Below are positions 1-7,333 of a stretch of DNA of 64,000 bases, piece after piece (within the stretch, counting starts at the first letter, position 1; every line of letters starts with the position of its first letter). The notes under the pieces were generated by a model. That model ran no database searches and was not told the origin of the DNA. It saw only the letters and a list, made by a program, of their open reading frames with translations. Source of the stretch: Nonomuraea candida. Its GTDB lineage: Bacteria; Actinomycetota; Actinomycetes; Streptosporangiales; Streptosporangiaceae. Made by a program: the position numbers and the translations under genes. The stretch lies in contig NZ_KL647034.1 in NCBI RefSeq assembly GCF_000725485.1, positions 1-64,000 on the forward strand, read 5' to 3'.

Positions 1-130
1 TCACAGGCGACCGAACCAGGCCGTCACCCCGGCTCCCGCCGAGTCCCTTCCACAAGACCCTACGCGGGCCTCGCAGTAAGGATGGTGCCCTAGTGACCGA
101 GCCGGCCGAGGTCGCCGACGTACCCGGCAC

Positions 131-212
131 CGTACTCGTCCGACCGAGGAGGGCGGAGGCATGACCACCGCCGTACCCGTCCGACCGAGGAGGGCGGAGG
201 CATGACCACCAC
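131..212 (+). repeat. 41-bp tandem duplication of a ribosome-binding/start region
   Basis: Bases 131-171 and 172-212 are direct copies of each other with two mismatches. Each copy carries a GAGGAGGG-type ribosome-binding site followed by ATGACCACC. The first ATG (161) opens a 14-codon reading frame whose TGA (203-205) overlaps the ATG at 202, the permease start. A slightly longer frame, GTG at 93 to TGA at 164, ends across the first copy in the same way, so the duplication reproduced a stop/start overlap. The result is a possible chain of coupled mini-ORFs in front of the permease. Whether the short peptides matter is unknown; slippage duplication is the simplest explanation. Confidence 0.85.
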
Positions 213-1122
213 CGTCGCGCCCCCCGTGACCGCCGCCCCCGCCGCCAAGCCGCGGGTCAGGCGCGGCTGGACCCAGCACGGGCTGGTGTTCGTGGCGCCC
301 TTCCTGCTGATCTACGTGGTGTTCCTGGTCTGGCCCACGCTGCTCGGCTTCAAGATGAGCTTCTCCAGCGTCAACATCGCGGGCGGCAACGACCACTTCG
401 TCGGGTTCGCCAACTACGCCGAGGCCTTCGCCGACCCGCGCATGTGGCGCTCGTTGTGGAACACGCTGGTCTTCACCGTGCTGAGCACGATCCCGCTGGT
501 CCTCCTCGGCCTGGTGTTCGCGCTGCTGGTGCACCACCTGCGCTTCGTGCAGTGGTTGTGGCGGCTGTCGTTCTTCGGGCCGTTCCTGCTGCCCTCGGCC
601 GTGGTGTCGATCCTGTGGCTGCAGATGATCTACCCGCCCGAGTACGGCCTCATCAACGGCACGCTCGGCACCGACGTGTTGTGGCTGGGCGACCCGTCCG
701 TGGCCATGTGGTCGATGGTGCTGACCACCGTCTGGTGGACGGTCGGCTTCAACTTCCTGCTCTACCTCGCCGCCCTCCAGGCCATCCCCCGGCACCTGTA
801 CGAGGCCGCCGCCATCGACGGCGCCACCGCCTGGGACCGGCTGCGCTCCATCACCCTGCCGCTGCTCGGCCGCACCACCACGCTCATCGTGGTGCTGCAA
901 CTGGTGGCCTCGCTGAAGGTGTTCGACCAGATCTACCTCATGACCGGCGGCGGCCCGCAGGACGCCACCCGGCCGATCATCGAGTACGCCTACGACATCG
1001 GCTTCACCGGCTACCGCACCGGCTACGCCTCGGCCGTGTCGTACATCCTGTTCGCCCTGATCGTCATCGTCTCCCTGGCGCAGCTCCGGCTGTTCCGCAA
1101 GCGCGAGGAGGTCGCGTCGTGA
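202..1122 (+). CDS. Carbohydrate ABC transporter permease, MalF/UgpA type
   Basis: Inner-membrane permease of a CUT1-family sugar importer, 306 aa, the usual length. An Ala/Pro-rich cytoplasmic N-terminus (about 25 residues) is followed by six predicted hydrophobic segments. The EAA-type loop that contacts the ATPase (EAAAIDGATAW) lies near residue 200. The next gene starts inside its stop codon (GTGA), so the two permeases are translated together. No binding protein is visible; it would lie beyond the left edge. No ATPase gene is nearby, as is common in actinomycetes that share one MsiK-type ATPase. The substrate cannot be read from the sequence. The start is the second ATG of the duplicated start region. 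Confidence 0.93.
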   Translation: MTTTVAPPVTAAPAAKPRVRRGWTQHGLVFVAPFLLIYVVFLVWPTLLGFKMSFSSVNIAGGNDHFVGFANYAEAFADPRMWRSLWNTLVFTVLSTIPLVLLGLVFALLVHHLRFVQWLWRLSFFGPFLLPSAVVSILWLQMIYPPEYGLINGTLGTDVLWLGDPSVAMWSMVLTTVWWTVGFNFLLYLAALQAIPRHLYEAAAIDGATAWDRLRSITLPLLGRTTTLIVVLQLVASLKVFDQIYLMTGGGPQDATRPIIEYAYDIGFTGYRTGYASAVSYILFALIVIVSLAQLRLFRKREEVAS

Positions 1123-1952
1123 CCAAGCGGTTCAGCTTCAGCCAGCTCGTCCTGCTGGTGGCCGCGCTGGTGCTGGCGGCCCTCTGGCTGGCCCCCATCG
1201 CGTGGGCCGTGGCCACCTCGCTCAAGCCCGAGTCCGAGACGACCGTGCTGCCGCTGCGCTGGTTCGGCAGCGAGATCACCTTCGAGGCGTACGCGCTGGT
1301 GCTGAGCACCGGCGGCATCCTCAAATGGGCGATCAACTCCACCGTCACCGCCGTGATCGTCACGTTCATGACCGTGCTGTTCTCGGCGATGGCGGCGTAC
1401 GGGTTCGCGCGCACCCGGTTCAAGGGGCAGCGGGCGCTGCTGGGGCTGATCCTGGCCGGGATCATGGTGCCGCCCCAGGTGCTGATCGCGCCGCTGTTCG
1501 CCGAGATGGTCGCCTTCGGGCTGGTGGACACCTGGTGGGCGATCATCCTGCCGCAGGTGGCCGCGCCGCTGATCGTCTACATCCTGGTCAAGTTCTTCCA
1601 GGACGTGCCGGTGGAGCTGGAGCAGGCCGCCTTCGTGGACGGGGCCGGGCGCTGGCGGGTCTTCTTCACCATCGTGCTGCCGCTGTCGCGGCCGGTGCTC
1701 GCCGCCGTGTCGATCTTCACGTTCATCAACACCTGGAACAACTTCCTGTGGCCGTTCCTGGTCTCCACCGACCCGAACACGATGACGCTGCCGGTGGGGC
1801 TGGCCAACGTGGTCCAGGGCACCTTCGGCCTGCGCTACGCCCAGATCATGGCCTCGGTCGTGCTGGCCGGCCTGCCGCTGCTGGTGGTCTTCATCCTCTT
1901 CCAGCGCCAGATCATCCGAGGCGTCGCCCACACCGGCCTCGCCGGCCAGTGA
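1119..1952 (+). CDS. Carbohydrate ABC transporter permease, MalG/UgpE type
   Basis: Second membrane subunit (277 aa) of the same CUT1 importer. The GTG start overlaps the stop of the upstream permease by four bases. A signal-anchor-like first helix, several further hydrophobic segments and the EAA loop (EQAAFVDGAG) near residue 167 fit MalG. The protein ends in the usual short cytoplasmic tail. It is the last gene of its operon: the next genes run on the opposite strand and a hairpin-forming stretch lies in between. Confidence 0.93.
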   Translation: MTKRFSFSQLVLLVAALVLAALWLAPIAWAVATSLKPESETTVLPLRWFGSEITFEAYALVLSTGGILKWAINSTVTAVIVTFMTVLFSAMAAYGFARTRFKGQRALLGLILAGIMVPPQVLIAPLFAEMVAFGLVDTWWAIILPQVAAPLIVYILVKFFQDVPVELEQAAFVDGAGRWRVFFTIVLPLSRPVLAAVSIFTFINTWNNFLWPFLVSTDPNTMTLPVGLANVVQGTFGLRYAQIMASVVLAGLPLLVVFILFQRQIIRGVAHTGLAGQ

Positions 1953-2034
1953 CCTCCCACCCACCGTCCCTTCGCCGGCCCGCTACCCGGCGGCCGGACA
2001 CGGGTTCATCGGCCACCGGCCGCGCGTCCGCACC

Positions 2035-2085
2035 GGGAGCCCTGGCCGGGACGGACGTGACGTGAGCCAGGCGACGAGGGCTCCC
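2035..2085. other. Inverted repeat in the intergenic region after the permeases
   Basis: GGGAGCCC (2035-2042) and GGGCTCCC (2078-2085) form an 8-bp stem with a 35-nt loop between the permease operon and a convergent minus-strand gene. It may help end transcription, but there is no T-tract and the loop is long. The rest of 1953-2173 holds nothing recognisable. Confidence 0.3.
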
Positions 2086-2173
2086 GCCCCAGCGGGGAAG
2101 CGGCTGGGGGATTGCGCCCCGGCTGAGACGCGGACCGGTCGAGACAGAACAGAACGAACTCAGCCGGGGCAGC

Positions 2174-2575
2174 TCATGCGGCTCCGTTCAGAGCCTTGAC
2201 CTGCTCGTCGTCCAAGACCCCTCCGGCCCAGACCCAGGGACCATGCGGTTGATTCGCGGGTACGGGACTGAGCCCATCGAACCTGCCCATCCTCGCTGCC
2301 TCCTTGAACACCTCGTACGCCAACGCGGAGGTGTAGACGTGCTGGAGGGCCTTGCTCACCGCCCGGTCCTGGATCGTGATGATGACCTGGGCGCCATCGC
2401 TCTCCGGCGTGTAGAGGCCATGCGCGACCTCGTCCTTCCAATCGACCCAGTACTTGGCGCTCATCAGGGCCAGGCGCTCGGGGCACGTCAGGTCGCAGAG
2501 CTGGACCATGGTGGTCCGGCCAACGCGGCGGACTGCGAGGCAGGTGTCGGGGGATGTCTCGGCGGGCACTGTCAT
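2174..2575 (-). CDS. Hypothetical protein
   Basis: Unrecognised 133-aa soluble protein, read from the ATG at 2575. It is the last gene of a four-gene minus-strand set that also contains an XRE/DUF5753 regulator and DUF6879 remains. It has four cysteines/histidines near the N-terminus (TCLAVRR, QLCDLTCPE), no signal peptide and no membrane segment. Base composition here (2.1-4.1 kb) is visibly less GC-rich than in neighbouring genes, suggesting acquisition by transfer. A longer frame upstream lacks coding character, so the internal ATG was preferred. Function unknown. Confidence 0.65.
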   Translation of the reverse strand: MTVPAETSPDTCLAVRRVGRTTMVQLCDLTCPERLALMSAKYWVDWKDEVAHGLYTPESDGAQVIITIQDRAVSKALQHVYTSALAYEVFKEAARMGRFDGLSPVPANQPHGPWVWAGGVLDDEQVKALNGAA

Positions 2576-2642
2576 CGGGGTCTCCGTGCTGCGGCTATCC
2601 GGGTAACGTGCTTCGACGGTAGGAGTCCGGCCAGAGTCCGAG

Positions 2643-3500
2643 CTAGAAAATTTCCCGAGATTGCAGCAGCCTCCGTGCGGCGTCGATCTCTGCTCGTGCG
2701 GTCTCGCCGTAGACGGCTTGGGACTGCAACAGCTTGAAGATTCGTAGGTACGTCTCGATCTCTCCTGGACGCTTGGTGCGGTAGCCGCCAGTCCAGTGCT
2801 CGCTGCGGACCAGCGCCTCGTCATAGACGTAGAACCCTTCCCCCGGCCAGATGGTCCGGAGCCGGCCGAGGGGGATGACGCCCAGCGCCACGTTGGCGAA
2901 GGCGGCCGCGCGTTCGAGGTAGTCGAGTTGATCCAGCATCACGGCGACGCTGCCGCGTTGGGCGTAGAGCGCTCCGGCCTCAACGACCAAGGAGAACATG
3001 CATGTGCCGGACTCAAGGACGCGCAAACGGTTCAGCCGCCCCTCGACGGCTTGGTCTATGTCGTCGGTCAGCCCGTGGAATCGGGACACGTCTTCGATGA
3101 CGGCTCGCGTGTATCCCGGTCGCTGGAGGAAGCCGGGAATGGTCTGCGGCTCGTAGGCGCGTATCAGTTTGGTTCGTTCATAGAGCGGCTTGATGCGCTC
3201 GCTCTGTTGCTTGAGACCGGCTCGCAGTGTCTGCCGGTGTTCCTCCCACATCTCGTCAATCTGCCGGTGTGCGGCGATCAGCTCCGGTATCTGATCCTCT
3301 GCGTCACACGCACGGCACCAGATCCGTATGTCGTTCTCCGTAGGGTTCTGCCGACCCAGTTCGATCCGGGAGATCTTGGAGTCGCGCATCCCGGATCGAG
3401 CTGAGAGCTGTCGGCCGTTGAGGTTGGCGTCCAGGCGTATGCCGCGAAGTCTCTGCCCGAACGCCTGACGGGCAGCTTGTACCTGGTCTTGTTCGGACAA
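2643..3500 (-). CDS. XRE-family regulator with DUF5753 domain
   Basis: 285-aa DNA-binding protein. The N-terminal helix-turn-helix (about residues 12-66) is of the Cro/CI type, with the turn RSGMRDSKISRIELGRQ. The remainder, including the motif EPQTIPGFLQRPGYTRAV near residue 115, is the DUF5753 domain found in many actinomycete regulators paired with small DUF397 or DUF6879-type partners. The start is TTG at 3500, without a convincing ribosome-binding site. It lies 14 bp downstream of the truncated DUF6879 gene and probably shares its transcript. The target genes are unknown. Confidence 0.9.
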   Translation of the reverse strand: MSEQDQVQAARQAFGQRLRGIRLDANLNGRQLSARSGMRDSKISRIELGRQNPTENDIRIWCRACDAEDQIPELIAAHRQIDEMWEEHRQTLRAGLKQQSERIKPLYERTKLIRAYEPQTIPGFLQRPGYTRAVIEDVSRFHGLTDDIDQAVEGRLNRLRVLESGTCMFSLVVEAGALYAQRGSVAVMLDQLDYLERAAAFANVALGVIPLGRLRTIWPGEGFYVYDEALVRSEHWTGGYRTKRPGEIETYLRIFKLLQSQAVYGETARAEIDAARRLLQSREIF

Positions 3501-3514
3501 GGGCGGACGTGGGG

Positions 3515-3823
3515 TTAGGCGGGACAGTGGTCGCGGTGCGGGATGGCCGACTCCCAGAGTGCGGAGAAGGCGTCCGCGCGGTACTTCACGATGACGGGAT
3601 CTCGGCCGAGCGGGATCTCGGCGCGCTGGTCCATCCCGTCGAAGACGTCGAACACGACCATCTCGCCGTCGAGCAGCCAGAAGTCGTTTCCTGGCAGGCT
3701 GACTCGGTCACACCATGGCCTGAGGACGCGTGGCACTTCCTTCCTGCCGCCTGCCTGCCAGTTGGCCGACAGCTCGGCATCGCTGCCGTAGTTGTCCCGT
3801 CCCCTGGGGGAGATCGACTCCAT
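3515..3823 (-). pseudogene. Truncated DUF6879-family gene (C-terminal part)
   Basis: The frame encodes 102 aa. The C-terminal half matches the end of DUF6879 proteins: LPGNDFWLLDG, then DPVIVKYRADAF and WESAIPHRDH. Family members usually run to about 170-200 aa, so roughly 80-100 N-terminal residues are missing. The first 40 codons overlap the end of the upstream small gene in another frame, which suggests a deletion that fused the two. It may still be translated. Its partner regulator follows 14 bp downstream. Judging it a remnant rests on recalled family length, not an alignment. Confidence 0.6.
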
Positions 3824-4067
3824 AGTGCTCCCTCACGTACTTCCGAACAAATGTGTTCATGGTGCGCTCGGAGAGTTCTCCGAACGTTTCATCTTCCCCG
3901 AGTCCGACGAGCTGTGCCCCGACCTGGGGCCCGCGCTTCTTGACCTGGACGACCCAGGAGCCTTGATCCGTCCGGTAGAACGTCTCGCACTCGTTGTCCT
4001 GGTTGGACTCGGGGTCCTTGCAGTAGAAGCTGACGGAGAGATCGTCTCCATCACCGTTGGATTGCAC
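3708..4067 (-). CDS. Small actinomycete protein of the XRE/DUF6879 module
   Basis: 119-aa frame starting at GTG 4067, with GGGAGG upstream. The first 80 residues (SVSFYCKDPESNQ, WVVQVKKRG) resemble the short proteins that accompany DUF6879 and DUF5753 genes. Such proteins normally end soon after the helix corresponding to RKYVREHYGVDLP; the last 35 residues here are Arg/Gln-rich, overlap the DUF6879 remnant and look like read-through into unrelated sequence. Its function is not known even in intact modules. This is the first gene of the minus-strand set. Confidence 0.55.
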   Translation of the reverse strand: MQSNGDGDDLSVSFYCKDPESNQDNECETFYRTDQGSWVVQVKKRGPQVGAQLVGLGEDETFGELSERTMNTFVRKYVREHYGVDLPQGTGQLRQRCRAVGQLAGRRQEGSATRPQAMV

Positions 4068-4105
4068 GGAGCGTTACCCTCCCGGTCTACATCGTGAGCC
4101 CACTA

Positions 4106-4134
4106 AGAGTGACGCGTCGGGTGCACAGAGTCAA
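4106..4134 (-). promoter_or_regulatory. Possible promoter for the XRE/DUF6879 module
   Basis: On the minus strand TTGACT (4129-4134) is followed after 17 nt by CACTCT (4106-4111), about 40 nt upstream of the GTG start at 4067. The -35 is good, the -10 poor. Confidence 0.35.
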
Positions 4135-4223
4135 GATGTCGATTCTCGTGATCTGACCTGGGGATTCAGTGATGCTGGGGGCGGCGCTCGTGCTGATGTG
4201 CAGGGCGATCACCGGTGAACGGC

Positions 4224-4266
4224 AAAAGCCCCAGGGTCGCGGTCGTGACCGTGAACCTGGGGCTTC
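4224..4266 (-). terminator. Rho-independent terminator after the tRNA cluster
   Basis: On the minus strand GAAGCCCCAGG pairs with CCTGGGGCTTTT across a GC-rich loop that itself can pair, and the hairpin ends in a short T-run. It lies about 40 nt downstream of tRNA-Val and ends the three-tRNA transcript. Confidence 0.8.
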
Positions 4267-4307
4267 GTCTCGCCTGTGGCCAGGTCGGACCTGGCCTGCC
4301 AGAAGAG

Positions 4308-4382
4308 TGGTGGACGATACTGGGATTGAACCAGTGACCTCTTCCGTGTCAGGGAAGCGCTCTCCCGCTGAGCTAATCGTCC
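4308..4382 (-). tRNA. tRNA-Val (anticodon GAC)
   Basis: Full cloverleaf on the minus strand: acceptor GGACGAT/ATCGTCC, anticodon stem CTTCC/GGAAG around the loop CTGACAC, and the T-arm loop TTCAATC. The discriminator is A and CCA is encoded (4308-4310). It is the third tRNA of the Gly-Cys-Val cluster. Confidence 0.97.
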
Positions 4383-4383
4383 T

Positions 4384-4457
4384 TGGAGGTGGCGACGGGA
4401 TTTGAACCCGTGTGGACGGCTTTGCAGGCCGCTGCCTCGCCTCTCGGCCACGCCACC
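4384..4457 (-). tRNA. tRNA-Cys (anticodon GCA)
   Basis: Cloverleaf on the minus strand: acceptor GGTGGCG/CGCCACC, anticodon loop CTGCAAA in the stem GCGGC/GCCGT. It has the U73 discriminator typical of tRNA-Cys, and CCA is encoded. It lies one base from tRNA-Val, so the two are co-transcribed and processed from one precursor. Confidence 0.97.
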
Positions 4458-4474
4458 GAGTCAAATCCTCTCCG

Positions 4475-4546
4475 AGCGGAAGACGGGATTCGAACCCGCG
4501 ACCCTCACCTTGGCAAGGTGATGCTCTACCACTGAGCCACTTCCGC
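4475..4546 (-). tRNA. tRNA-Gly (anticodon GCC)
   Basis: Cloverleaf on the minus strand: acceptor GCGGAAG/CTTCCGC, anticodon loop TTGCCAA in the stem CACCT/AGGTG, discriminator U. Unlike the two tRNAs that follow it, CCA is not encoded (bases after the discriminator are CGG), so CCA must be added enzymatically. First tRNA of the Gly-Cys-Val cluster. Confidence 0.97.
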
Positions 4547-4605
4547 GTTGCTTCGTGGTCAACAATAGCGCGTTTCTCGACCGGATGCTTACTCGTGGGC
4601 CGGAG

Positions 4606-5256
4606 CTAGGGCCGGGGATCCTTGCGGAGCTGGCGGGCGACGCTGCGCTCGGTGGCCGGCAGGGTGAGGAAGATCTCCAGGATGCGGGTGAGGCGGTGGA
4701 CCTCGATGCGGTGGAAGGCCGGGCCCTCCGAGCGGGCCAGCAGGAGCGTGAGCGCCAGCGGCGGCAGCGGGGCGTGGATGAGGTGCAGCCCGTCGTCCAG
4801 GGTCAGGGCCGTCGGGCGGGAGGGCGCCGCCTCCGGGACGACGACCTCGCGCGGGGCGCGCCAGCTCGCGTAGACCACGCGGTGCTCGGCCGTCGTGGTG
4901 GCCGCCCAGTCGGCGCTGAACAGCACGGGCAGCGAGTCGATGAGCGTGGTCAGCGCCCGGTCGCCCGCCGTGGTGATGTACTTGAGTATCTCCAGCTCCG
5001 GGTAGGTGCCCGGCGCCTCGCGCGTGGTCCAGATGCCTTCGACCGCCACGCCCTCGACGCTCTCCAGGCTCTTGACCAGGGACTGCCGTGGGGTGTTGTC
5101 GGGGCAGAAGACGGTGATGTCGTCGACGGCCTGGCCGGCCCCCCGGTCGAGCACCGTCACCTGGGTGATGTCGGCCCCCGCCACGCCCAGGACCTTGGTC
5201 ACCTGCGCGAGGGCCCCCGGCCGGTCGGGCAGCGCGACGCGTACACGAAGAAGCAT
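4606..5256 (-). CDS. ACT-domain amino-acid-binding protein
   Basis: 216 aa. Residues 3-70 form an ACT domain (VRVALPDRPGALAQVTKVLG then ADITQVTVLD), the small-molecule sensing fold that usually binds amino acids. The C-terminal 130 residues have no recognised domain and contain a Pro/Ala-rich stretch. There is no DNA-binding or catalytic domain, so the role is likely regulatory, possibly through protein contacts. It lies divergent to dusB with an 82-bp gap, and the tRNA cluster follows it on the same strand. ATG start. Confidence 0.85.
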   Translation of the reverse strand: MLLRVRVALPDRPGALAQVTKVLGVAGADITQVTVLDRGAGQAVDDITVFCPDNTPRQSLVKSLESVEGVAVEGIWTTREAPGTYPELEILKYITTAGDRALTTLIDSLPVLFSADWAATTTAEHRVVYASWRAPREVVVPEAAPSRPTALTLDDGLHLIHAPLPPLALTLLLARSEGPAFHRIEVHRLTRILEIFLTLPATERSVARQLRKDPRP

Positions 5257-5338
5257 CCATCCCCCTCAGCCGAAGATGCCGATCACAGACTATCCACGAA
5301 ATACCGGTTGCGGCTTGACCTGCGCTACAACTGAACGG

Positions 5339-6451
5339 GTGAAGATTGGGCCGATCGAGGTGTGGCCGCCGGTGGTGCTCGCGCCCATGGCGGGGATCAC
5401 GAACGCGCCGTTCCGGGTGCTCTGCCGCGAGCAGGGCGCGGGGCTGTTCGTGTGCGAGATGATCACGACGCGGGCTCTCGTCGAGCGCAATCCCAAGACG
5501 ATGCGGATGATCAGGTTCGCCGACTCGGAGAAGCCGCGCAGCATCCAGCTCTACGGGGTGGACCCCGGCATCGTCGGCCGGGCGGTCCGGATGATCGCCG
5601 AGGAGGACCTCGCCGATCACATCGACCTCAACTTCGGCTGCCCGGTGCCCAAGGTGACCAGGCGCGGGGGCGGGTCCGCGCTGCCGTACAAACGCAACCT
5701 GCTGCGGCGCATCCTGCGCGAGGCGGTGGCCAACGCCGGGTCGTTGCCCGTGACGATGAAGATGCGCAAGGGCATCGACGACGACCACCTGACCTACCTC
5801 GACGCCGGCCGGATCGCCGCCGAGGAGGGCGTCGCCGCGATCGCGCTGCACGCCCGCACCGCCAAGCAGCACTACGGCGGCGTCGCCGACTGGGAGGCCA
5901 TCGCCCGGCTGAAGGAGGCCGTCGCCGAGATCCCGGTGCTGGGCAACGGCGACATCTGGTCCGCCGACGACGCGCTCAGGATGGTGGCGCGCACCGGCTG
6001 CGACGGGGTCGTGGTCGGGCGCGGCTGCCTGGGCCGGCCGTGGTTGTTCCGGGATCTGGAGAACGCCTTCAACGGCGACCCCGAGCGGGCCCGGCCGACG
6101 CTCGGCGAGGTCGCCGAGATGATGGCCAGGCACGCCGAGGGGCTGACCGCGTGCTTCGACGTCGAGCGGTACGCCGTGGCCGACTTCCGCAAGCACGTCG
6201 GGTGGTATCTGAAGGGGTTCGCGGTCGGGGGCGAGCTGCGGCGCGAGCTGGCCAGTGCCGAGTCGCTCGACGGGCTGCGGGAAGGGCTGGCCAAGCTGGA
6301 CCACGACCAGCCCTGGCCGCCCAACACCGACACGCCCCGGGGCAAGTCGGGCGAGCGCTCCAAGGTGCTGCTGCCCGACGGCTGGCTGGACGACCCGTGG
6401 GACTGCCCCGTGCCGGAGGGCGACGCGGAGTCCGACATCTCCGGCGGGTGA
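5339..6451 (+). CDS. dusB: tRNA-dihydrouridine synthase (DusB family)
   Basis: FMN/NADPH-dependent enzyme that reduces uridine to dihydrouridine in tRNA D-loops. 370 aa from the GTG at 5339. The TIM-barrel motifs follow in order: LAPMAGITNAPFR, the active-site cysteine loop NFGCPVPKVTRRGGG, KMRKGID, HARTAKQHYGG, GNGDIW and VVVGRGCLGRPW. The last 90 residues form the helical tRNA-binding domain. An imperfect -10-like TACAAC ends seven bases before the start codon, so the mRNA may be leaderless; there is no properly spaced -35. Its last codons and stop are copied 57 bp downstream. Confidence 0.95.
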   Translation: MKIGPIEVWPPVVLAPMAGITNAPFRVLCREQGAGLFVCEMITTRALVERNPKTMRMIRFADSEKPRSIQLYGVDPGIVGRAVRMIAEEDLADHIDLNFGCPVPKVTRRGGGSALPYKRNLLRRILREAVANAGSLPVTMKMRKGIDDDHLTYLDAGRIAAEEGVAAIALHARTAKQHYGGVADWEAIARLKEAVAEIPVLGNGDIWSADDALRMVARTGCDGVVVGRGCLGRPWLFRDLENAFNGDPERARPTLGEVAEMMARHAEGLTACFDVERYAVADFRKHVGWYLKGFAVGGELRRELASAESLDGLREGLAKLDHDQPWPPNTDTPRGKSGERSKVLLPDGWLDDPWDCPVPEGDAESDISGG

Positions 6452-6510
6452 TCCGAGTCCGGCCGAGGTCTCCGGCAACCGGCCCGGGGCCACGTCTCCG
6501 GCGGGTGATC
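6438..6510. repeat. Direct repeat of the dusB stop region
   Basis: The 16-bp end of dusB, TCTCCGGCGGGTGATC (6438-6453, stop codon included), recurs exactly at 6495-6510, 57 bp away and just before the end of the convergent PhyH gene. Confidence 0.8.
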
Positions 6511-6518
6511 GGAGCGCG

Positions 6519-7307
6519 TCAGTGCGGGCCGGCGGCCTCCGTGCCGCAGGGGCCGCCGCCGAGCGCCGGTTCGAGGCGCACCGGCTCGCCCGACATCGTC
6601 AGCGTCGGGTAGTACTCCGCGATCCGCTCCGCCGAGCGGCCCACGTAGTGGCAGATGAAGCTGCGCCGGAAGCGGTCGGCGGTGCTGTTCGGCTCCGAGC
6701 CGTGCACCAGGCTGCCGTTGAAGAAGAGCACGTCGCCGGGGTCCATGTCCACGGGCACCTTGGCCAGGCCGGGCGGCGGGGGCACGTACTCGCGGGTGAA
6801 CGAGACGTCCTGGTCGGCCTCCTCCGGGCAGAACAGGTCCATCAGGTGCGTGCCGGGGACGACCTCCAGGCCGCCGTTGGCCCGGTCCACCCGGTCGAGC
6901 GCCACCCAGGCGGCCACGCAGGTGCCCGGCTCCACCCGGAGGTAGAAGTTGTCCTGGTGCAGCGCCTGCCCCCTGGCGCCCGGCGGCTTGAAGTAGAACA
7001 TGCTCTGGGCTGCTATCGGCTCCTCGCCCAGGAGGTCGCGCAGTATCGCGCCGATCCGCGGGTCGAGCAGGTGGCGCAGGGCCAGCTCGTTCACCTGGTG
7101 GGGGTGCATGATCCGGGGATAGTCGCGCAGGATGTCGTACGGCTGCCCGGGCACCTGCGGCTGCGGCGCGAAGTGACCCGGGATCGGGCCCCGGGCGTGC
7201 AGCGCCATGAACTCCTCGCGCAGCTCGGCCACCTCGCCGGCGGAGAGCAGGCCGGGCACCAGCACGTACCCCTGTTCGTGGAAGTCGTTGAGCTCCATGA
7301 CTCTCAC
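6519..7307 (-). CDS. Phytanoyl-CoA dioxygenase (PhyH) family protein
   Basis: Fe(II)/2-oxoglutarate-dependent dioxygenase of 262 aa (259 if it starts at the second ATG, 7298). The iron ligands are visible as HQD in LHQDNFYLRVEPG and the later H in SLVHGSEPN; the Arg of RFRRSFICHYV is the likely 2-oxoglutarate anchor. The substrate cannot be predicted; PhyH relatives hydroxylate diverse small molecules, including natural products. It is divergent from an AraC regulator with only 26 bp between the starts, so that regulator may control it. Confidence 0.9.
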   Translation of the reverse strand: MRVMELNDFHEQGYVLVPGLLSAGEVAELREEFMALHARGPIPGHFAPQPQVPGQPYDILRDYPRIMHPHQVNELALRHLLDPRIGAILRDLLGEEPIAAQSMFYFKPPGARGQALHQDNFYLRVEPGTCVAAWVALDRVDRANGGLEVVPGTHLMDLFCPEEADQDVSFTREYVPPPPGLAKVPVDMDPGDVLFFNGSLVHGSEPNSTADRFRRSFICHYVGRSAERIAEYYPTLTMSGEPVRLEPALGGGPCGTEAAGPH

Positions 7308-7333
7308 GCTAAGGAGCCGGTTCGTGCGACGGT

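Noticed and set aside
1..900. Long minus-strand frame rich in Gln/His/Arg/Gly
   Set aside because: It is the antisense shadow of the permease; composition has no protein-like hydrophobic pattern. The same applies to the many long Arg/Gly/His/Pro-rich frames opposite or out of phase with real genes throughout the window.
2174..4546. Integrated mobile element at the tRNA cluster
   Set aside because: The tRNA 3' end and low-GC genes are suggestive, but there is no integrase, transposase or duplicated tRNA 3' end in the window.
5315..5331. TTGACC followed by TACAAC before dusB as a promoter
   Set aside because: Only five bases separate the two boxes, so they cannot form one promoter; at most the TACAAC could be a leaderless -10.
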